From Nitriliruptorales bacterium (lineage in GTDB: Bacteria; Actinomycetota; Nitriliruptoria; Euzebyales; Egibacteraceae), in contig SKPY01000373.1 in the NCBI GenBank assembly GCA_007119305.1, forward strand, positions 1-5,333: DNA of 5,333 nt. Direction: 5' to 3'. Below, in pieces: positions 4,048-5,333 of this stretch (positions are counted from its first letter, which is position 1; each line of letters opens with the position of its first letter). Made by a program: the position numbers and the translations under genes. The notes beneath the pieces were generated by a model. That model ran no database searches and was not told the origin of the DNA. It saw only the letters and a list, made by a program, of their open reading frames with translations.

Positions 4048-5333
4048 CGCCAGCCTCCGACGTCGGCGGCGGACAGCGGGCGCTCGAGCTTCGCGAACTC
4101 GCCCCGGGCCGCGCGGGCGAGGTGCGGCATGCGGACCGGCGCGTGCTCAGCGGCAGCGAGGAACGCAGCACGCAGGGCGATGTTGCGGATCGTGCCGCCG
4201 GCGACGTTCAGCGTTGCGAGCCGACGTACGTCGAGCCCCTCGGTCGGCGTGTCGTCGGGGAAGACCCGCCGCCAGATCTCCGCGCGCTGCGCCTCGTCGG
4301 GGAACGGGAAGTGGACGACGAACCGGATCCGCCGCATGAAGGCGGGATCGAGGGCGTCTTTCAAGTTGGTCGTGAGGATCGCGAGACCGCGGTAGGCCTC
4401 CATGCGCTGGAGCAGGTAGCTGACCTCGATGTTCGCGTAGCGGTCGTGGCTGTCCTTGACCTCGGTGCGCTTGCCGAACAGCGCGTCGGCCTCGTCGAAC
4501 AGCAGGATCGCCCCGCCGGCCTCCGCGGCGTCGAACACCCTCGACAGGTTCTTCTCGGTCTCGCCGATGTACTTGCTCACGACCTGGCTGAGGTCCACGC
4601 GGTAGAGGTCGAGACGCGCCGCGTCGGCCAGCACCTCGGCGGCCATCGTCTTGCCGGTTCCGCTCGGGCCCGCGAACAGCGCGCTGATCCCAAGGCCTCG
4701 TGGCGAGCGTGCGGCGAACCCCCAGGTGTCGTAGACCCGCGTGCGGTGGGCGAGGTGGAGCGCGATCTCGTCGAGGAGCTCGCGCTGGGCCGCGGGCAGC
4801 ACGAGGTCGTGCCACGTCGCGCTCGGCTCGATGCGCTGGGCGAGCCCGTCGAGCGGCTGGCGGCACACCATCCGGCAGGCGTCCCAGGCCCGCTTGAGCG
4901 GCTCCGCCCCGTCGGCGGCGTCGAGCACCGCGCAGGCGTGCCGGATCGCCGACGCGGTCAGCGTGAACTGGGCGGTGAGCGCGTCGACCTCGCCGTTGGC
5001 CGTGGCCCCGCTCGCGGCCAGCGCCGTGCGCCAGACCTCACCCTGCTCTCTCGCTGTCGGGCGTGGCACGTCGAAGGCGAGCGCACGGCGCCGCACGAGC
5101 TCACCGCGCGTGTGGCCGGCGACGACGGTCGGCACGGTGAGCCGATCGACGAGTGCCGAGCCGACCGGGCCCCCGCCCTCGACGAGGACGGCGCTGCCGG
5201 ACAGGGCTGCCTCACGCTCCAGCAGCCGGACGAGCACGTCGAGCTCGGTCGGGCATTCCGGCGCCCGTCGGGCATCCACCGCGCACAGCCCGAGCCCGAG
5301 CATGCCGGCGACGGCCGTGGCGACCGCCCGGCA
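4044..5333 (-). CDS. eCIS AAA+ ATPase (Afp15-like, CDC48 type), 5'-partial
   Basis: This is an ATPase of the kind found in nearly all eCIS loci, thought to act in particle assembly rather than to be part of the particle. The reading frame stays open to the right edge, so the N-terminus is missing. Residues are numbered here from the first in-window ATG at 5303 (419 aa). Walker A is GPSGTGKT (212-219), Walker B is ILLFDEAD (266-273), the pore-loop region is SKYIGETEKN (243-252), sensor 1 is the Asn of TTN (311-313), arginine-finger candidates lie in MRRIR (323-327), and a sensor-2-like region GGTIRN is at 369-374. Upstream, residues about 35-130 look like a degenerate ATPase fold: a lid-like FTLTASAIRHA segment (113-123) is present with no Walker motifs in view. 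The stop codon overlaps the next gene's ATG (ATGA). The ATG at 5303 is unlikely to be the true start because family members have a longer N-terminal region. The ATPase call is certain; the eCIS assignment rests on the family pattern and the neighbours. Confidence 0.93.
   Translation of the reverse strand, partial: CRAVATAVAGMLGLGLCAVDARRAPECPTELDVLVRLLEREAALSGSAVLVEGGGPVGSALVDRLTVPTVVAGHTRGELVRRRALAFDVPRPTAREQGEVWRTALAASGATANGEVDALTAQFTLTASAIRHACAVLDAADGAEPLKRAWDACRMVCRQPLDGLAQRIEPSATWHDLVLPAAQRELLDEIALHLAHRTRVYDTWGFAARSPRGLGISALFAGPSGTGKTMAAEVLADAARLDLYRVDLSQVVSKYIGETEKNLSRVFDAAEAGGAILLFDEADALFGKRTEVKDSHDRYANIEVSYLLQRMEAYRGLAILTTNLKDALDPAFMRRIRFVVHFPFPDEAQRAEIWRRVFPDDTPTEGLDVRRLATLNVAGGTIRNIALRAAFLAAAEHAPVRMPHLARAARGEFAKLERPLSAADVGGWR
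4054..4058 (-). promoter_or_regulatory. ribosome binding site of the DUF4157 gene
   Basis: GGAGG on the minus strand, 6 nt before the ATG at 4045-4047. It lies inside the last codons of the ATPase gene and, with the ATGA overlap, fixes the start of the three-zincin protein in preference to the internal Met48. Confidence 0.75.

Noticed and set aside
5304..5333. Promoter or start region for the ATPase at the right edge
   Set aside because: The frame continues without a stop to the edge, coding RAVATAVAG before the Met, and no Shine-Dalgarno is seen before that ATG. The gene most likely starts outside the window.

Overview
The window is a compact fragment of an extracellular contractile injection system (eCIS; the family of headless phage-tail-like particles that includes Afp, PVC, MACs and the Streptomyces CIS). 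Every supportable gene lies on the minus strand and the window is coding almost from end to end. Base composition is extremely GC-rich and most wobble positions are G or C. Together with the split spike-adaptor genes, this suggests a high-GC actinobacterium or a similar soil or aquatic lineage; the genus cannot be read from the sequence.

In transcription order (right to left) there are six genes. (1) The C-terminal part of a CDC48-like AAA+ ATPase (Afp15-type), cut by the right edge. (2) A 709-aa multidomain protein with an N-terminal Cys motif, a DUF4157 zincin domain, an aspzincin-like (M35-type) metallopeptidase domain, a proline-rich linker and a third HExxH-bearing domain. (3) A 75-aa protein of unknown function with its own strong ribosome binding site. 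(4) A CIS tube/spike-adaptor protein corresponding to the N-terminal part of Afp7/Pvc7. (5) A 90-aa LysM protein corresponding to the C-terminal part of Afp7. (6) The N-terminal 252 codons of a gp27/VgrG-like spike protein (Afp8/late-control-D type), cut by the left edge and starting at a GTG.

The junctions between successive genes are 4-nt overlap, 11-nt overlap, 4-nt overlap, 2-nt gap and 4-nt overlap. No internal promoter or terminator is visible and there is no room for one, so this is very probably a single translationally coupled transcript. The ATPase is a late assembly factor. The CIS tube, LysM and spike proteins form the hub on which the inner tube is capped and the spike mounted. 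The three-zincin protein is the likeliest cargo, toxin or maturation protease.

The most notable object is gene 2: three separate HExxH zinc-protease motifs in three dissimilar domains on one chain, encoded inside the structural operon rather than at its end. No RNA genes, insertion sequences, CRISPR arrays or long intergenic stretches were seen.
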